DNA of 40,276 bases from Flavobacteriaceae bacterium (GTDB lineage: Bacteria; Bacteroidota; Bacteroidia; Flavobacteriales; Flavobacteriaceae), in contig JAKITD010000022.1 of NCBI GenBank assembly GCA_021648265.1, positions 1-40,276 on the forward strand. The letters run 5' to 3'. The notes under the pieces were generated by a model. The model worked only from the letters and a program-made list of their open reading frames with translations, was not told the origin of the DNA and ran no database searches. This document shows positions 1 to 9,054 of this stretch, piece by piece (position 1 is the first letter of the stretch; every line of letters starts with the position of its first letter). Both the position numbers and the translations under genes were made by a program.

Positions 1-181
1 AGAAAGAGCAATCCGTAATGTAAAGGTGAAACAAAAAATATCGGGGCAATTTAAAATACAGAAATCTGCAAAAAACTTCGCCAAAATACGTTCTGTAATA
101 GACACAACTATTAAAAACGGAATGAATGTCTTGGAATCCTTATCTCTTATTGCTAAATTTGAGTTTCAATTTACAGACTGA
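1..181 (+). CDS. IS66-family transposase, C-terminal fragment (cut by window edge)
   Basis: An open frame enters from the left edge (first full codon at base 2) and ends at TGA 179-181. The visible 59 residues include RNVKVKQKISGQFK and IRSVIDTTIKNGMNVLESL, which I recognise as the extreme C-terminus of IS66-type DDE transposases common in Bacteroidota. The family cuts and joins DNA at insertion-sequence ends. Whether the upstream part is intact cannot be seen. I did not find a convincing IS66 terminal inverted repeat between 182 and 307, so the right end of the element is not defined. Family assignment is from recognition of the motif, not from a search. Confidence 0.7.
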   Translation, partial: ERAIRNVKVKQKISGQFKIQKSAKNFAKIRSVIDTTIKNGMNVLESLSLIAKFEFQFTD

Positions 182-307
182 TTAGTTACAAAAATGTTAA
201 GTAAATTGTTTTTTAAATTATTTTCATAAGTTGAGTTATTTATAAGTTTATATATGGCAAAAATGCACCGAAACTCAACTTTATACAATAGGGCAATTGC
301 CGTATTC
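182..307. other. Spacer after the transposase with a 10-bp inverted repeat
   Basis: No gene is seen. The arms AAGTTGAGTT (228-237) and AACTCAACTT (272-281) are perfect inverted repeats around a 34-base loop, followed by the palindrome GGCAATTGCC (292-301). They could belong to the right end of the insertion sequence or act as a weak transcription barrier between two convergent genes. Neither is proven. Confidence 0.4.
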
Positions 308-1270
308 TTAGAATTTTATATGATTTATCTTTTGCTGAAGGGTTTTTATTCTGAAATGCAACTGCTTTAAAAACGTTTGATGTTCCTCGCTTTCAGCACT
401 AAAAGGTCGATGTTGTAATCCTTTTTGAATGGAATTTATTTCCTTTTGAAAGGCTTGTGTTTCATCAGCAATCCAAACTTTAGAAAACGCTTCCCAAATA
501 ATTGAAATCGCCGTTGTATTGGGATGAATCATATCTTCTTTATAAAAACGATAGTCACGTAACTCGTCCATCATAATTTCGTAGGAAGGAAAATAAAAAG
601 ATTGGAGATTGCGGATTGGGGATTGCTGATTTATTAAATGGTGAATTGCAGTTATTAAATGAGACTTACTTCTTGTATTTTCAACAAAACCATCTTTTAA
701 ATGTCGTACTGGAGAAACGGTATTAATAAAAGTAACTTCTGGATTTATATTTTTAATCAAAGAGGTTGTTTTCTTAATGGAAACTGTAATATCTTCAACA
801 GATAACAACTCTTTGGTAAATTGTTGCTGCGGGATTTTATAACAATTAGCAACTACTTTTCCTGTTTCATTATAACGGTACACCCAACTCGTTCCGTAGG
901 TTAAAATAATATGTGTTGCCTTTACTAAGTAGTCTTTTAAGGAAATCAAACTATCATTCAACTGTTGTAACAAACCATCTTTAGAGGAATTACTTAACAC
1001 CGAATGCACCTCAAAACAATGCCATTGTTCGTTGAAGAAAAAAATATCTTCCTCTGTAAATAAATCATCATTTAAGGCTCGGAAAACTAATTTTTGAATA
1101 ACCAATGGATGAAACAAAATCCCAAACGGATTTACTGAGGTCTGAAATTTATAATATTCTAATTTCGCTCCAATACTCTCCACAAAACAAGAACCCATCA
1201 GCAAAACCTTAGCGTTATAATCTATTTGATTTTCTTCTGGTATTAATGGTATTTTTGTTTGGAGTTTCAT
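308..1270 (-). CDS. GSCFA-domain protein (SGNH-hydrolase-like, function unknown)
   Basis: The product is 320 aa. The GSCFA family is named after a motif seen here as VLLMGSCFVE near the N-terminus; it resembles SGNH-type hydrolases, but no substrate is established. Other visible hallmarks are the segment FPSYEIMMDELRDYRFY and the HPN near the C-terminus. The start at 1270 (MKLQTKIPLIPEENQ) is chosen because the family begins shortly before VLLMGSCF; the open frame continues upstream only through a repeat and the end of alaS. It lies 61 bp downstream of alaS on the same strand, a common flavobacterial pairing. A heptamer repeat at 600-631 is translated as an insertion (NQQSPIRNLQS) just before FPSYEIMM. 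No signal peptide is seen, so it is probably cytoplasmic. Confidence 0.8.
   Translation of the reverse strand: MKLQTKIPLIPEENQIDYNAKVLLMGSCFVESIGAKLEYYKFQTSVNPFGILFHPLVIQKLVFRALNDDLFTEEDIFFFNEQWHCFEVHSVLSNSSKDGLLQQLNDSLISLKDYLVKATHIILTYGTSWVYRYNETGKVVANCYKIPQQQFTKELLSVEDITVSIKKTTSLIKNINPEVTFINTVSPVRHLKDGFVENTRSKSHLITAIHHLINQQSPIRNLQSFYFPSYEIMMDELRDYRFYKEDMIHPNTTAISIIWEAFSKVWIADETQAFQKEINSIQKGLQHRPFSAESEEHQTFLKQLHFRIKTLQQKINHIKF
600..631. repeat. Degenerate heptamer tandem repeat inside the GSCFA gene
   Basis: Four consecutive 7-mers GATTGGA, GATTGCG, GATTGGG, GATTGCT followed by GATT. The period of 7 is not a multiple of 3, so gain or loss of one unit would shift the frame of the host gene; the present copy number keeps it open. 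Confidence 0.85.
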
Positions 1271-1278
1271 GACCTTTT

Positions 1279-1328
1279 TTTTCTCGCTAAGGCTCAAAGA
1301 AAACTCTGCACCTCTGCGACTTTGCGAG
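1279..1328 (-). repeat. Octamer-like dispersed repeat in the alaS/GSCFA gap
   Basis: On the minus strand this reads CGCAAAGT, CGCAGAGG, TGCAGAGT, three period-8 units, flanked by CTCGC and GCGAG ends that can pair. Similar CGCAAAG-type intergenic words are widespread in Flavobacteriia (from memory). It sits directly in the leader of the GSCFA gene. Confidence 0.55.
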
Positions 1329-1331
1329 CAT

Positions 1332-3956
1332 CTATTCAATATAAGTTTTTCCTTGCACCAATGCTTCCGCAATACCATCAGGATTTTTACCTCCTGCAGT
1401 TGCAAAGAAAGGCTGTCCACCTCCACCTCCTTGAATATACTTTCCTAAATCTCTAATTATTTTTCCTGCATCTAAGGTTTTTGAAGCTACCAAATCTTTT
1501 GAAATATAACAAGATAATAAGGCTTTTCCATTTTGTTTGGTTCCTAACAATAAAAATAGATTATCGATTTCTCCGCCCAATTCAAACGACAAATCTTTAA
1601 TTCCGTTAGCATCTAAATCTACTTCTTTTGCTAAGAAATTGATTCCGTTGATTTCAGAAATTTCAGATTTAAGCTCCAACTTTAAATGTTTTGCTTTTTC
1701 TTTCAATAAAACTTGAACTTGTTTTTTTAATATCGAATTCTCTTCCTGAATAGAAGTAATACTCTTTATCGGATCCTTGGTATTTTGAAGCAATTTAGAG
1801 ATTTTTTTATAAGTATCTGAATTTGAAATAAAATAATCTTTTGCAAAAGCATTTGTTATTGCTTCAATACGACGAATACCCGAAGCTACAGCACCTTCAT
1901 GAGTGATGATAAAGTGCCAAATATCTTTGGTGTTTTTTACGTGAGTTCCTCCACAAAGCTCCATAGAACTTCCAAATTTAATAGTCCGAACGGTATCATC
2001 ATACTTTTCACCAAACAAAGCTATAGCGCCTTCTTCGATAGCAATATCATACGGAATATTTCTACGTTCTTCCAGTTGCAGTCCTTCTCTAATTCGAGCA
2101 TTTACAAAATTCTCAACCTCTTTTAATTCGTCTGAAGTTACTTTACTAAAGTGTGAAAAATCGAAACGCAATCCACGACCATTCACCATCGATCCTTTTT
2201 GTGAAATGTGATTACCTAAAACACTTCGTAAAGCTTGATGTAATAGATGTGTTGCTGTGTGATTTGCCTCAGTGTACGATCTTACATTTTTATCTACAAC
2301 TACGATAAAAATATCATTAACATTTTTTGGTAAATTCTTTACATAATGAATTACCAAATTATTTTCTTTCTTGGTATCTACAATATAAACCAAATCTCCG
2401 TGAGAAGATTCTAAATATCCTTTATCTCCAACTTGTCCACCTCCTTCAGGATAAAAAGGTGTTAGATTAAAAACAATTTGATAAAACTCACCGTGTTTTT
2501 TTGTTTTTGTTTTTCGGTAACGAGCAATTTTCACTTTGGTTTCTAAATAATCATAACCAATAAATTCTTGTACATCATCTTCTAATAATACTGTCCAATC
2601 GCCTGTTTCAACTTTGGTTGCAGCTCTAGATCGTTCTTTTTGTTTTTGAAGTTCAACATCAAATTCTGCTTCATCTAAATCAAGTCCTCTTTCTCTTAAA
2701 ATTAAGGCAGTTAAATCTTTTGGAAATCCGAAGGTATCGTACATTTCGAAAGCCTTCTGACCAGAAATCATCTTTGAATCTGCATTTTCAATAACATTTT
2801 CTAGCAACACCAATCCTTGATCTAAAGTTCTTAAAAAGGAATGTTCCTCTTCTTTTATTACAATTGAAATTAATTTTTTTTCACGAACTAATTCTGGGAA
2901 AGCACTTCCCATTTGTTTGCTTAAGGTTTCAACTAACTGATATATAAAAGGTTTTTTGGTTCCTAAAAAAGTAAATCCATAACGAACAGCACGACGTAAA
3001 ATTCTTCTAATTACATAGCCTGCTCCTGTATTACTAGGTATTTGTCCGTCTGCAATCGAAAATGCAACTGCTCTCACGTGATCGGCAATTACTCGAATCG
3101 CAATATCTACTTTATCATCTGTAGCTTCAGGATTTTCATAAACGTTATTGGTTATGGTTTCAATTTCACGAATTAAAGGTGTAAAAACATCCGTATCATA
3201 ATTACTTTGTGTTTTTTGCATTACCATACAAAGACGTTCAAAACCCATTCCGGTATCTACGTGAAGCGCAGGAAGATTTTCAAGACTTCCATTTGCTTTT
3301 CGGTTAAATTGCATAAAAACCAAGTTCCAAAGTTCTACTACCTGAGGATGATCTTGATTTACTAAATCGATACCTGGAACTTTTAAGCGATCTTCTTCGG
3401 GGCGAATATCTACGTGAATTTCGCTACAAGGTCCACAAGGTCCTTGCGCTCCCATTTCCCAAAAATTATCTTTTTTATTTCCGTTGATGATGCGATCTTC
3501 GGGAAGTAAATTTTTCCAATAATTGAATGCTTCTGTGTCGCGTTCTAATCCTTCAGAAGTATCTCCTTCAAAAATGGTAACATATAATGAGTTCTTGTCA
3601 ATTTTTAATTCTTTGGTTAAAAACTCCCACGCCCATTCGATCGCTTCCTTTTTAAAATAATCGCCAAAACTCCAATTTCCGAGCATTTCGAACATAGTAT
3701 GATGGTAAGTATCCATTCCTACTTCTTCCAAATCGTTGTGTTTTCCGCTTACCCGAAGGCATTTTTGGGTATCGGCAACTCGTTTATTGGTAATGGCTTT
3801 ATTTCCTAAAAAATATTCTTTAAACTGGTTCATCCCAGCATTGGCAAACATTAGCGTAGGATCGTCTTTAATTACCATTGGGGCAGATTCTACAATTGTG
3901 TGAGATTTTGAATTATAAAATTCTAAAAATTTGGAACGTATTTCCTTGGAAATCAT
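1332..3956 (-). CDS. alaS: Alanine--tRNA ligase
   Basis: This cytoplasmic class II aminoacyl-tRNA synthetase charges tRNA-Ala and edits mischarged Ser/Gly. At 874 aa it matches the usual bacterial length. The N-terminal catalytic domain shows [16 protein letters not shown]; the editing domain carries the zinc-site pair HTATH (about residue 570) and CGGTH (about residue 670); the C-terminal DHHA1-type domain ends with the glycine-rich [14 protein letters not shown]. The start [10 protein letters not shown] is the natural N-terminus of the family. It is divergent from the M23 peptidase gene, separated by 117 bp, and is followed by the GSCFA gene on the same strand. Nothing is missing or broken. 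Confidence 0.98.
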   Translation of the reverse strand: MISKEIRSKFLEFYNSKSHTIVESAPMVIKDDPTLMFANAGMNQFKEYFLGNKAITNKRVADTQKCLRVSGKHNDLEEVGMDTYHHTMFEMLGNWSFGDYFKKEAIEWAWEFLTKELKIDKNSLYVTIFEGDTSEGLERDTEAFNYWKNLLPEDRIINGNKKDNFWEMGAQGPCGPCSEIHVDIRPEEDRLKVPGIDLVNQDHPQVVELWNLVFMQFNRKANGSLENLPALHVDTGMGFERLCMVMQKTQSNYDTDVFTPLIREIETITNNVYENPEATDDKVDIAIRVIADHVRAVAFSIADGQIPSNTGAGYVIRRILRRAVRYGFTFLGTKKPFIYQLVETLSKQMGSAFPELVREKKLISIVIKEEEHSFLRTLDQGLVLLENVIENADSKMISGQKAFEMYDTFGFPKDLTALILRERGLDLDEAEFDVELQKQKERSRAATKVETGDWTVLLEDDVQEFIGYDYLETKVKIARYRKTKTKKHGEFYQIVFNLTPFYPEGGGQVGDKGYLESSHGDLVYIVDTKKENNLVIHYVKNLPKNVNDIFIVVVDKNVRSYTEANHTATHLLHQALRSVLGNHISQKGSMVNGRGLRFDFSHFSKVTSDELKEVENFVNARIREGLQLEERRNIPYDIAIEEGAIALFGEKYDDTVRTIKFGSSMELCGGTHVKNTKDIWHFIITHEGAVASGIRRIEAITNAFAKDYFISNSDTYKKISKLLQNTKDPIKSITSIQEENSILKKQVQVLLKEKAKHLKLELKSEISEINGINFLAKEVDLDANGIKDLSFELGGEIDNLFLLLGTKQNGKALLSCYISKDLVASKTLDAGKIIRDLGKYIQGGGGGQPFFATAGGKNPDGIAEALVQGKTYIE

Positions 3957-4007
3957 AAGTTAAATATTTAATAAATACACTAATTAGGGAAAAGCAGATA
4001 CAATTTC

Positions 4008-4015
4008 TATATTTG
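4008..4015 (+). promoter_or_regulatory. Probable -7 element TATATTTG for the M23-led gene run
   Basis: Matches the Bacteroidota consensus TAnnTTTG and lies about 60 bp before the M23 start. No clear TTG -33 element is seen at the expected spacing. Confidence 0.4.
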
Positions 4016-4073
4016 TGATTCGTTTTTAGAAAAACCGCTATCCCCAATGAGCAAAAATAAGATTTTTTAACGT

Positions 4074-5051
4074 ATGGCTAAAGTAAAATATTACTACGAT
4101 AGCGAGACGTTATCATATCGCAAAATTGAGCATAAAAAAGGCAGGAAAATCAAGATTTTCTTTCTTAGTATATTAGGTATGTTTTTAAGTGGCTTTGTAC
4201 TTCTAATCGTCTATCTAAACATCCCTTACATCGAAACTCCCAAAGAGAAAGCATTAAAAAGAGAGCTAGAAAATATGGATTTACAGTTTGAACTTTTAAA
4301 TAAAAAAATGGATCTAGCAGAAAGTGTGCTTTCTGATGTTGAGGATCGTGATAATTCTATTTATAGGGTTTATTTTGAAACCGACCCCATTTCAGAAGAA
4401 CAACGAAGAGCAGGTTTTGGAGGTATTAATAGGTATCGAGATTTGGAAGGTTTTGATAATTCAAGCCTAATTATCTCAACAAATAAACGAATAGATATTC
4501 TTCAAAAACAAATTGTGGTTCAATCAAAATCTTTAGACGAGATTGCCCAATTAGCTGAAGAAAAAGAAAAACTCTTAGCTGCAATTCCATCAATTCAACC
4601 CGTAAAAAACGATGATTTAACGCGCATGGCATCTGGTTTTGGTTATCGTTCGGACCCTTTCACCAAAGTAAGAAAATTTCATTGGGGAATGGATTTTACT
4701 GCCCCAAGAGGAACTCCCATTTACGCATCTGGTGACGGAAAAGTAATTCGTGTTGACCGAAGATCTTCAGGTTACGGAAGACATATTAGAATTGATCATG
4801 GTTTTGGTTATGTGAGTTTATATGCGCATCTTTACAAGTACAATGTTAAAAAAGGACAAAAAGTGAAACGTGGTGATTTAATTGGCTTTGTTGGAACTTC
4901 AGGAAGGTCGCAAGCACCTCATCTTCACTATGAAATATTTAAAGATAAACAGCGAATCAATCCTTTAAATTTCTACTACGGAAATCTTTCTGCTTCAGAA
5001 TTTGCTGAATTACTAGAAAAAGCACAGCTAGAAAACCAATCGTTGGATTAA
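4074..5051 (+). CDS. M23-family (LytM) peptidoglycan endopeptidase, membrane anchored
   Basis: A 325-aa protein with a short basic cytoplasmic N-terminus, one transmembrane helix (about residues 28-48), a coiled-coil region (about 55-90 and 140-170) and a C-terminal peptidase M23 domain. The zinc ligands are all present: H203 and D207 in HWGMD, and H285 in HLH (H283 being the likely catalytic base). M23 enzymes cleave peptide cross-links of peptidoglycan in the periplasm. With intact active-site residues it is probably an active hydrolase rather than an EnvC-like regulator, although the coiled coil could bind partners. Its stop overlaps the next start by one base (TAATG), suggesting translational coupling with the MerR-like gene. 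Confidence 0.93.
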   Translation: MAKVKYYYDSETLSYRKIEHKKGRKIKIFFLSILGMFLSGFVLLIVYLNIPYIETPKEKALKRELENMDLQFELLNKKMDLAESVLSDVEDRDNSIYRVYFETDPISEEQRRAGFGGINRYRDLEGFDNSSLIISTNKRIDILQKQIVVQSKSLDEIAQLAEEKEKLLAAIPSIQPVKNDDLTRMASGFGYRSDPFTKVRKFHWGMDFTAPRGTPIYASGDGKVIRVDRRSSGYGRHIRIDHGFGYVSLYAHLYKYNVKKGQKVKRGDLIGFVGTSGRSQAPHLHYEIFKDKQRINPLNFYYGNLSASEFAELLEKAQLENQSLD

Positions 5052-5380
5052 TGCACGTAGAATTATCAGAAAAAAGATATTATGGAATTGGAGAAGTTGC
5101 CAAAGCCTTTTCAGTAAACACTTCATTAATCCGTTTTTGGGAAAAAGAATTTGATGTAATTCGTCCAAAAAAAAATGCGAAAGGTGATCGAAAATTTACT
5201 CAGGAAGATATTAAAAACCTCGAACTTATTTATCATTTAGTAAAAGAACGAGGATTTACTTTAGAAGGTGCAAAAATTCATTTAAAAGAAAAAAAAAATC
5301 AGATTTTAGATAATTTTGAATTAATTCGAAAATTAGAAACCGTTAAAACCGAACTTTTAAAAATAAAAAAACACTTATAA
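5051..5380 (+). CDS. Short MerR-family transcriptional regulator
   Basis: 109 aa. The N-terminal winged helix-turn-helix is visible as YYGIGEVAKAFSVNTSLIRF followed by WEKEF and the wing sequence KGDRKFTQEDI; the C-terminus is a lysine-rich coiled coil, probably for dimerisation. There is no cysteine-rich or drug-binding effector domain, so an inducer cannot be predicted. It overlaps the M23 gene by one base and precedes lemA by 10 bp, so it is likely co-transcribed with cell-wall and envelope genes. Its target is unknown. Confidence 0.9.
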   Translation: MHVELSEKRYYGIGEVAKAFSVNTSLIRFWEKEFDVIRPKKNAKGDRKFTQEDIKNLELIYHLVKERGFTLEGAKIHLKEKKNQILDNFELIRKLETVKTELLKIKKHL

Positions 5381-5390
5381 ACCAACAAAC

Positions 5391-5987
5391 ATGAAAAAAT
5401 CAGTTATTATAATTATTGCAATAGTAGCAGTTATAGCAATTATAGGCTATACAATAGGACCTAAATTTTACAACACTGGAATTATACTTCAAGAAACTGC
5501 AACTGCCCAATGGGGAAATGTAGAAAGTTCGTACCAACGTAGAGCCGATTTAATTCCTAACATAGTAAACACCGCAAAAGGTTATGCAGAGTTTGAACAA
5601 GAAACGCTTACCAAAGTAATTGAAGCAAGAAGTAAAGCTACAGCAATCACCATAGATCCTAGCAATATTACACCTGCACAGATGGCTCAATTTCAACAAG
5701 CGCAAAGTGGGTTGAGCTCTGCTTTGTCAAAATTATTAGTAACCTTTGAACGTTATCCAGATTTAAAAGCAAACGAAAACTTTAAGGAATTGATCAACGA
5801 GTTAGAACGTACAGAAAACCGGATAAATGTTGAGCGAAATCGCTTTAATGAAGCTGTTAGACCTTACAACCAACATTTAAAAGTATTCCCAAATAACATT
5901 ATTAATAGTTTTATTGGTAAGTTTGAAGAAATGGAATATTTCAAAGCAAAAGAAGGAACTGAAGACGCACCCATTGTAGAATTTTAA
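5391..5987 (+). CDS. lemA: LemA family protein
   Basis: 198 aa. A hydrophobic N-terminal segment (about residues 4-23, KKSVIIIIAIVAVIAIIGYT) should act as a membrane anchor, followed by the conserved LemA helical core AQWGNVESSYQRRADLIPNI and VNTAKGYAEFEQETL. LemA proteins are widespread envelope proteins of unclear biochemical role, often encoded beside TPM-domain proteins, as here. It is separated by 10 bp from the MerR-like gene and by 9 bp from the first TPM gene. Family assignment is secure; function is not. Confidence 0.95.
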   Translation: MKKSVIIIIAIVAVIAIIGYTIGPKFYNTGIILQETATAQWGNVESSYQRRADLIPNIVNTAKGYAEFEQETLTKVIEARSKATAITIDPSNITPAQMAQFQQAQSGLSSALSKLLVTFERYPDLKANENFKELINELERTENRINVERNRFNEAVRPYNQHLKVFPNNIINSFIGKFEEMEYFKAKEGTEDAPIVEF

Positions 5988-5996
5988 AATAATAAA

Positions 5997-6443
5997 ATGA
6001 CAGAAGTCGAAGCCTTTTTAACTCCCGATGACGAAGCCGAAATTGTGGAAGCTATCCGTTTAGCCGAACTTAATACTTCTGGTGAAATACAGGTACATTT
6101 AGAACCTCATTGTAAAAAAGATCCTTTTGTTCGTGCTGAAGAAATTTTCAATAAATTGGAAATGTTCAAAACTAACAATCGCAATGGTGTATTGATTTAT
6201 GTTGCTGTTGAAGATCATTCCATAGTTATAATGGGCGATCAAGGAATCAACGAAAAAGTACCCGATAATTTTTGGGAATCTACTATAAATACCATCATCG
6301 AACATTTTAAAAACGGGAATTCGAAACAAGGTTTGGCAGATGGAATATTAAAAGCAGGCGAACAACTAAAAAAATACTTTCCTTATCAAAAATACGATAT
6401 TGATGAACTTCCAAATACTATATCTAAAGGAACTAATGACTAA
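5997..6443 (+). CDS. TPM-domain protein without signal peptide
   Basis: 148 aa. It resembles the TPM domain (named for TLP18.3, Psb32 and MOLO-1), seen in NTSGEIQVHLEPHCKKDPFV, NNRNGVLIYVAVEDHSIVIM and GDQGINEKVP. No signal peptide or transmembrane helix is present, unlike its neighbour, so this copy should be cytoplasmic. TPM domains have been linked to phosphatase-like activity in plants and to photosystem repair; the bacterial role is unsettled. Its 3' end overlaps the next TPM gene by 8 bp, indicating coupled translation. Confidence 0.88.
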   Translation: MTEVEAFLTPDDEAEIVEAIRLAELNTSGEIQVHLEPHCKKDPFVRAEEIFNKLEMFKTNNRNGVLIYVAVEDHSIVIMGDQGINEKVPDNFWESTINTIIEHFKNGNSKQGLADGILKAGEQLKKYFPYQKYDIDELPNTISKGTND

Positions 6444-7233
6444 TTTAAATTTAAAAAAATCATTCCTATTTACGGTTATTGGTTTATTGTTTTTCACATC
6501 AGTTGGATTTGCTCAATATGATATTCCTGAGAAGCCATCGAGCACTTCAAAACAAACATCATTATACGATTATATTGGAATGCTTTCTTCTAGTGAAAAA
6601 AATGCTTTAGAACAGAAGTTAATTCGGTATTCAGATTCTACTTCTACTCAAATTGTGTTGGTTATTATAAATTCAACTAAAGGAGAAGATATTTCGTTTT
6701 TAGGAACCAAATGGGGACAGAAATGGGGAGTTGGCCAAGACGGAAAAGACAATGGAATTTTAATTTTACTTGCCAAAGGTGACCGAATGATAGACATCAA
6801 TACTGGTTATGGTATTGAGTCAATTATTTCAGATCGAGATGCAAAACAAATTATAGAACGTATTATTATTCCACAATTTAAACAAGATAATTACTACGGA
6901 GGACTAGATAAAGGCACCGATGCTGTTTTTAAAATGTTGATTGGAAAATTTGATGAAAGTCGTGATTTTTCTAAGGAAACTTCTATTTTTAGTTACTTAC
7001 CCTTTATCTTTTTTATATTATTTTTCATCTTAATGTTTTTCAAAAACAAAGGAGGAAAAGGCGGTCGTGGCGGCGGCGGTGTAAACTTACTCGATGTTAT
7101 CATTTTAAGTAGTATGGGACGTTCTGGCGGATTTGGTGGTGGTGGCGGAAGCTTTGGCGGATCTAGTGGTGGATTTGGCGGAGGTTTCGGCGGTGGCGGA
7201 TTTGGCGGTGGTGGTGCTAGTGGAGGCTGGTAG
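6436..7233 (+). CDS. Secreted/membrane TPM-domain protein with glycine-rich tail
   Basis: 265 aa from ATG 6436 (MTNLNLKKSFLFTVIGLLFF), chosen over an upstream in-frame ATG at 6400 because it gives a clean signal peptide ending near GFAQ. The TPM domain follows (YDYIGMLSSSEKNALEQKL, TQIVLVIINSTKGEDI, GKDNGILILLAKGDR), then a hydrophobic helix (YLPFIFFILFFILMFF) and a tail dominated by GGFGGGG-type repeats. This is the standard architecture of YgcG-like proteins found beside LemA. Orientation predicts a periplasmic TPM domain and a cytoplasmic glycine-rich tail. It is probably the last gene of the M23-merR-lemA-TPM run. Confidence 0.93.
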   Translation: MTNLNLKKSFLFTVIGLLFFTSVGFAQYDIPEKPSSTSKQTSLYDYIGMLSSSEKNALEQKLIRYSDSTSTQIVLVIINSTKGEDISFLGTKWGQKWGVGQDGKDNGILILLAKGDRMIDINTGYGIESIISDRDAKQIIERIIIPQFKQDNYYGGLDKGTDAVFKMLIGKFDESRDFSKETSIFSYLPFIFFILFFILMFFKNKGGKGGRGGGGVNLLDVIILSSMGRSGGFGGGGGSFGGSSGGFGGGFGGGGFGGGGASGGW

Positions 7234-7279
7234 ATTTTTAAATTAAAATTATTTATTACAATAACTAAAACAAAATATT

Positions 7280-8407
7280 ATGAGAAAAAGATTGTTTCTT
7301 TTGTCAATTATTAGTGTCTTTTTAACAAGCTGTTCTTCGGAAAGCAATAATGATGACAATTCAAATAACCTTATTGGTACAGATGAGTATGTATTTTTAA
7401 TTCCTTATTCCAATCCTCTTTCTGCAGTTGAGAAAAGTGAAAATGAAGTAATACTATCTTACTATGATTCCTCTGATAATTTATACAAAATATGTCAAAT
7501 CAACGAAAATGGCGAAATAGATTGGGTATCAGATTTGCAAATAAATCCAGTTGTTTGGTCTGGTCAATTATTTATTGAAAACAACATAATATACTTTTTT
7601 CATTTTTCTGGTGACACCTTAGAACTAACTAAACTTGACTTGAATGGAAACTTATTAAATGATGATTTCATTCAAAATCAAGAATATAACAGTTTAGTTT
7701 TAGTGAAAACCGAAAATGGTTTTATTGCAACTAATTACGAGATAGAATCTATTCAATATGATGAATATTCTCTTTCAGGTAATTTGTTAGGCTCTTACCT
7801 ATTGGATTATTCTAATTCTCAATCTAATTTATCAAGCTTGAAAAGAAAAGGCGATAAATCTTATCTATTTAGAAATTATAATTTAAACAATTCATCTTAT
7901 TATGAAGATTTTGATTGTAATATTTTTGACAGTAATGGAGATTTATCAAGCACTATTAGTTTAACAGGTTTAGAACAAATAGGAGGAATTCACTCAAGTT
8001 TTCCTATTACAGACGACAAGATATTAATGGTTACAAGAGAAAATGGAACCGTAAATTTAAATACTTATAATAGTTTTGGGAACATAAGTTCATCCGAAAA
8101 CTTTGACAATTTTAATGATAGTTTTAATCTGTTCCCTTTATCAAACAACAATATTTGCTTTCTTGGTGAAAGAAGTGTTTCAGATGAAGATAAAAAATTG
8201 AGCTTTAAGGTTTTAAATTCTAATTTAGATGTTATATCTGAAAGAAATATTGGAAGTTTAGATAATATTGGAACTTTCAATTTTAAATATTCAGAAGGTT
8301 TAAATTATCAATATATTTATGGGGTAACAGATAGTGAAAGCGGAGATTTTGATTTACCAAATAATACGACTACAACCGATTTATTTTTCTTTAGGTTAAA
8401 AAAATAG
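7280..8407 (+). CDS. Hypothetical lipoprotein, possibly repeat/propeller type
   Basis: 375 aa. The signal sequence MRKRLFLLSIISVFLTSC has a lipobox with lipidated C18, followed by a Ser/Asn/Asp-rich linker, so it should be an outer- or inner-membrane lipoprotein. The rest consists of short beta-rich segments with recurring patterns such as LTKLDLNGNLL, QYDEYSLSGNLL and NIFDSNGDLS, which suggests a beta-propeller-like fold; this is inference from the pattern only. I do not recognise a named family. It starts 46 bp after the TPM gene on the same strand and could be read through from it. Asn and Ser content is high compared with its neighbours. Confidence 0.75.
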   Translation: MRKRLFLLSIISVFLTSCSSESNNDDNSNNLIGTDEYVFLIPYSNPLSAVEKSENEVILSYYDSSDNLYKICQINENGEIDWVSDLQINPVVWSGQLFIENNIIYFFHFSGDTLELTKLDLNGNLLNDDFIQNQEYNSLVLVKTENGFIATNYEIESIQYDEYSLSGNLLGSYLLDYSNSQSNLSSLKRKGDKSYLFRNYNLNNSSYYEDFDCNIFDSNGDLSSTISLTGLEQIGGIHSSFPITDDKILMVTRENGTVNLNTYNSFGNISSSENFDNFNDSFNLFPLSNNNICFLGERSVSDEDKKLSFKVLNSNLDVISERNIGSLDNIGTFNFKYSEGLNYQYIYGVTDSESGDFDLPNNTTTTDLFFFRLKK

Positions 8408-8435
8408 CTTTAAAGCATTTTTATAAAACCAATTC

Positions 8436-8969
8436 TTAGTCAATAATCCTAAACATATTCCCCTCGTTGGAATTTGCTTTTTTCCCGAGACTATTAAATT
8501 TCCAACTAAAACTCAACATAAAATATTGTTGTAAGACCGTACTTTGTGAATCTTGAATATAATCTGCCGTAGCCGTTCGTTGGGCATTGGTGTTTTGATC
8601 TAGTAAATCATAAACTTTAAACGTGACAGTTCCTGTGTCTTTTAAAACGCTGTAAGCAAGTGAAGCATTCCAAAACCAGGCGCTTTTTTGAAACCCTTCT
8701 GCTACATTGGGGTTGTAATTGTAATTTATATCATTTTGCCATTCTAATTTTTTTGGCAAAAAGGTCTTTGTGGTTACTCCTACATTATGACTTAAAAAGT
8801 TTTGTGTTTCAAAAGTATCGACATCAAACCTTGTTTTTGAAAATCTACACTATAATTAGGTGCAATTTCTAATACTTTTTTCCACGTGAATGTCGCTCGA
8901 ATTCTTGGAGTAACCGAAGTATTTAAAGAAGCATATTTTACCTCGTTCTTAAAATTATTGTAAATAAAT
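8436..8969 (-). pseudogene. Outer-membrane beta-barrel (TonB-receptor-like) gene remnant
   Basis: The downstream frame (8436-8759) encodes a typical barrel C-terminus: SAWFWNASLAYSVLKDTG, VTFKVYDLLDQNTN and a final strand YFMLSFSWKF. Upstream, the sequence continues as homologous barrel (KNEVKYASLNTSVTPRI, FTWKKVLEIAPNYSVDFQ) but in another frame; the frames join near 8830-8842, beside a T/A homopolymer, so there is a frameshift. Homology stops at about 8969, where a repeat (8975-9000) begins, and the N-terminal plug and most of the barrel are absent. This is therefore a 5'-truncated, frameshifted fragment, resembling the outer-membrane beta-barrel family whose members end in similar strands. 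It has no visible promoter. Confidence 0.8.
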
Positions 8970-8974
8970 AGTTA

Positions 8975-9000
8975 GGTCTCGACTGCGCTCGACCAGACAT
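8975..9000. repeat. GAGCGCAGTCGA-type dispersed repeat fragment
   Basis: Contains CGACTGCGCTCGACC; its reverse complement shares GAGCG.AGTCGA with the repeat at 32533-32579 and, more weakly, with the one at 29064-29112. It lies exactly where the barrel pseudogene loses homology. Nothing else is seen between 9001 and the end of der. Confidence 0.5.
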
Positions 9001-9054
9001 TCCCTTTTTAATCCTAATATCAAGTTACATTGGTTATGCTAAGTAAGCGAAAAC

